The position numbers were made by a program, and so were the translations under genes. DNA of 5,259 nt from Crenothrix polyspora (GTDB lineage Bacteria; Pseudomonadota; Gammaproteobacteria; Methylococcales; Methylomonadaceae): the NCBI GenBank assembly GCA_945903675.1, contig CAMDOP010000251.1, positions 1 to 5,259 on the forward strand. The letters are read 5' to 3'. The notes below the pieces were generated by a model. That model made no database searches, was not told where the DNA came from, and saw only the letters and a list, made by a program, of their open reading frames with translations. Shown piece after piece: positions 4,719 through 5,259 of the stretch. How positions within the stretch are numbered: position 1 is the first letter of the stretch; every line of letters starts with the position of its first letter.

Positions 4719-5192
4719 ATGAAAAAAGTAAGTCTTGCTGATTTTATAAGAAACGAAATTGACAATAGTGATTTAAGTCAAAAAGAAATAGCTCAAATGG
4801 TAGGCTTTAATAGCCCTAATATCATTACAATGATTAAGTTAGGGAATAGTAAATTGGCCATCAATAGGATACCTAGGCTTGCAAAAGCATTAAATATAGA
4901 TCCTGCTAAATTGTTAAAAATGGCTTATGAGGAGTATGACCCAGAAACTTATGAAGCTATCACTGAAATTCTAGGTAAACCAATCACAGTGGTCGAAAGA
5001 GATATTTTGAGGGTTGTTAATGAGTTGCTGCCCTTTGAGTCTATTGAAAGCAGCTTGGAGAGGGAGAGCTATATAATAAAATTAGAGGCTGTCTTAAATA
5101 ATATTAAACACATTCTGCAAGTGTGTGGAGATCATGACAGTGCTGCTATTGCTTCTAATGATAGCAGTAGCAGTAGTAGTAGCAGTAGTTAA
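4719..5192 (+). CDS. XRE-family helix-turn-helix regulator with poly-serine tail
   Basis: This 157-residue protein has an N-terminal XRE/Cro-type helix-turn-helix (about 6-65): LADFIRNEI, then DLSQKEIAQMVGF (scaffold helix and turn), NSPNIITMIKLG (recognition helix) and INRIPRLAKALNIDPAKLL. It is followed by YDPETYEAITEIL, a continuation I associate with XRE proteins of proteobacterial plasmids and prophages. Residues 96-135 are predicted helical and may form a dimer or effector surface. The C-terminus ends in nine consecutive serines (149-157) after SND. The start is supported by AAAAGGA at 4705-4711, seven bases upstream. The inverted repeat at 4656-4687 over its promoter suggests autorepression. 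It probably acts as a transcriptional repressor of the element, but the target genes are not proven. Confidence 0.88.
   Translation: MKKVSLADFIRNEIDNSDLSQKEIAQMVGFNSPNIITMIKLGNSKLAINRIPRLAKALNIDPAKLLKMAYEEYDPETYEAITEILGKPITVVERDILRVVNELLPFESIESSLERESYIIKLEAVLNNIKHILQVCGDHDSAAIASNDSSSSSSSSS
5163..5189 (+). repeat. AGY trinucleotide repeat encoding nine serines
   Basis: Nine codons, all AGC or AGT, run directly up to the stop codon of the XRE gene. The tract is an imperfect trinucleotide microsatellite that could lengthen or shorten by slippage without changing the frame. No other serine run of this kind is in the window. Confidence 0.9.
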
Positions 5193-5209
5193 AGTCTCAA
5201 GCTTCAGGC

Positions 5210-5226
5210 GGCTAAATTAATTAGCC
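5210..5226 (+). terminator. Weak hairpin after the XRE gene
   Basis: GGCTAA and TTAGCC form a 6-bp stem around a 5-base loop (ATTAA), 18 bp after the stop codon. No T-run follows, so it is not a standard intrinsic terminator. It may stabilise the 3' end or be chance. Confidence 0.25.
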
Positions 5227-5259
5227 AAGCAACGATATGTTTCACAGCCCCCTTTGTTT

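Noticed and set aside
1..5259. CRISPR array, tRNA, rRNA or a retron-type reverse transcriptase
   Set aside because: No regularly spaced repeats, cloverleaf, rRNA-like sequence or reverse transcriptase motif was seen on either strand.

Overview
The window looks like accessory DNA (plasmid or prophage remnant) from a low-GC gammaproteobacterium. The RelB/DinJ-YafQ pair, the Bro-N and Rha-type phage regulators and the XRE regulator would all fit Moraxellaceae (Psychrobacter, Acinetobacter or Moraxella). That placement rests on my recall of protein families and is weak. No replication, integrase, phage structural or transfer gene is intact here, so plasmid and prophage cannot be told apart.

Layout. 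Positions 1-464 hold no intact gene, only a possible gene tail (188-421) and a long palindrome, and lead into a strong promoter. Positions 465-1050 (+) are a type II toxin-antitoxin operon: a ribbon-helix-helix RelB/DinJ antitoxin followed by a YafQ-like mRNA interferase that overlaps it by 29 nt. Positions 1105-2848 (-) are two tandem phage-type regulators. The upstream one has a Rha-like N-terminus and the downstream one a Bro-N N-terminus, and both seem to end in the same kind of C-terminal module. Positions 2849-4718 carry almost 1.9 kb with no intact gene. This stretch includes a possible short + strand frame (3372-3536), a GC-richer islet (about 3660-3810) and a run of broken minus-strand frames (3916-4605) that read like decayed small genes. 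Positions 4719-5192 (+) encode an XRE helix-turn-helix regulator with a nine-serine tail. Directly upstream of it is a 9-bp-arm inverted repeat laid over its probable promoter.

How the parts may work together. The toxin-antitoxin module would stabilise the element and repress its own promoter. The two minus-strand proteins resemble phage antirepressor/regulatory proteins, and the XRE protein resembles a phage- or plasmid-type repressor that probably controls itself. The XRE gene is divergent from the broken minus-strand frames, an arrangement typical of a repressor facing the operon it controls. Here that operon, if it existed, appears to have decayed. All functional links beyond the family assignments are inference.
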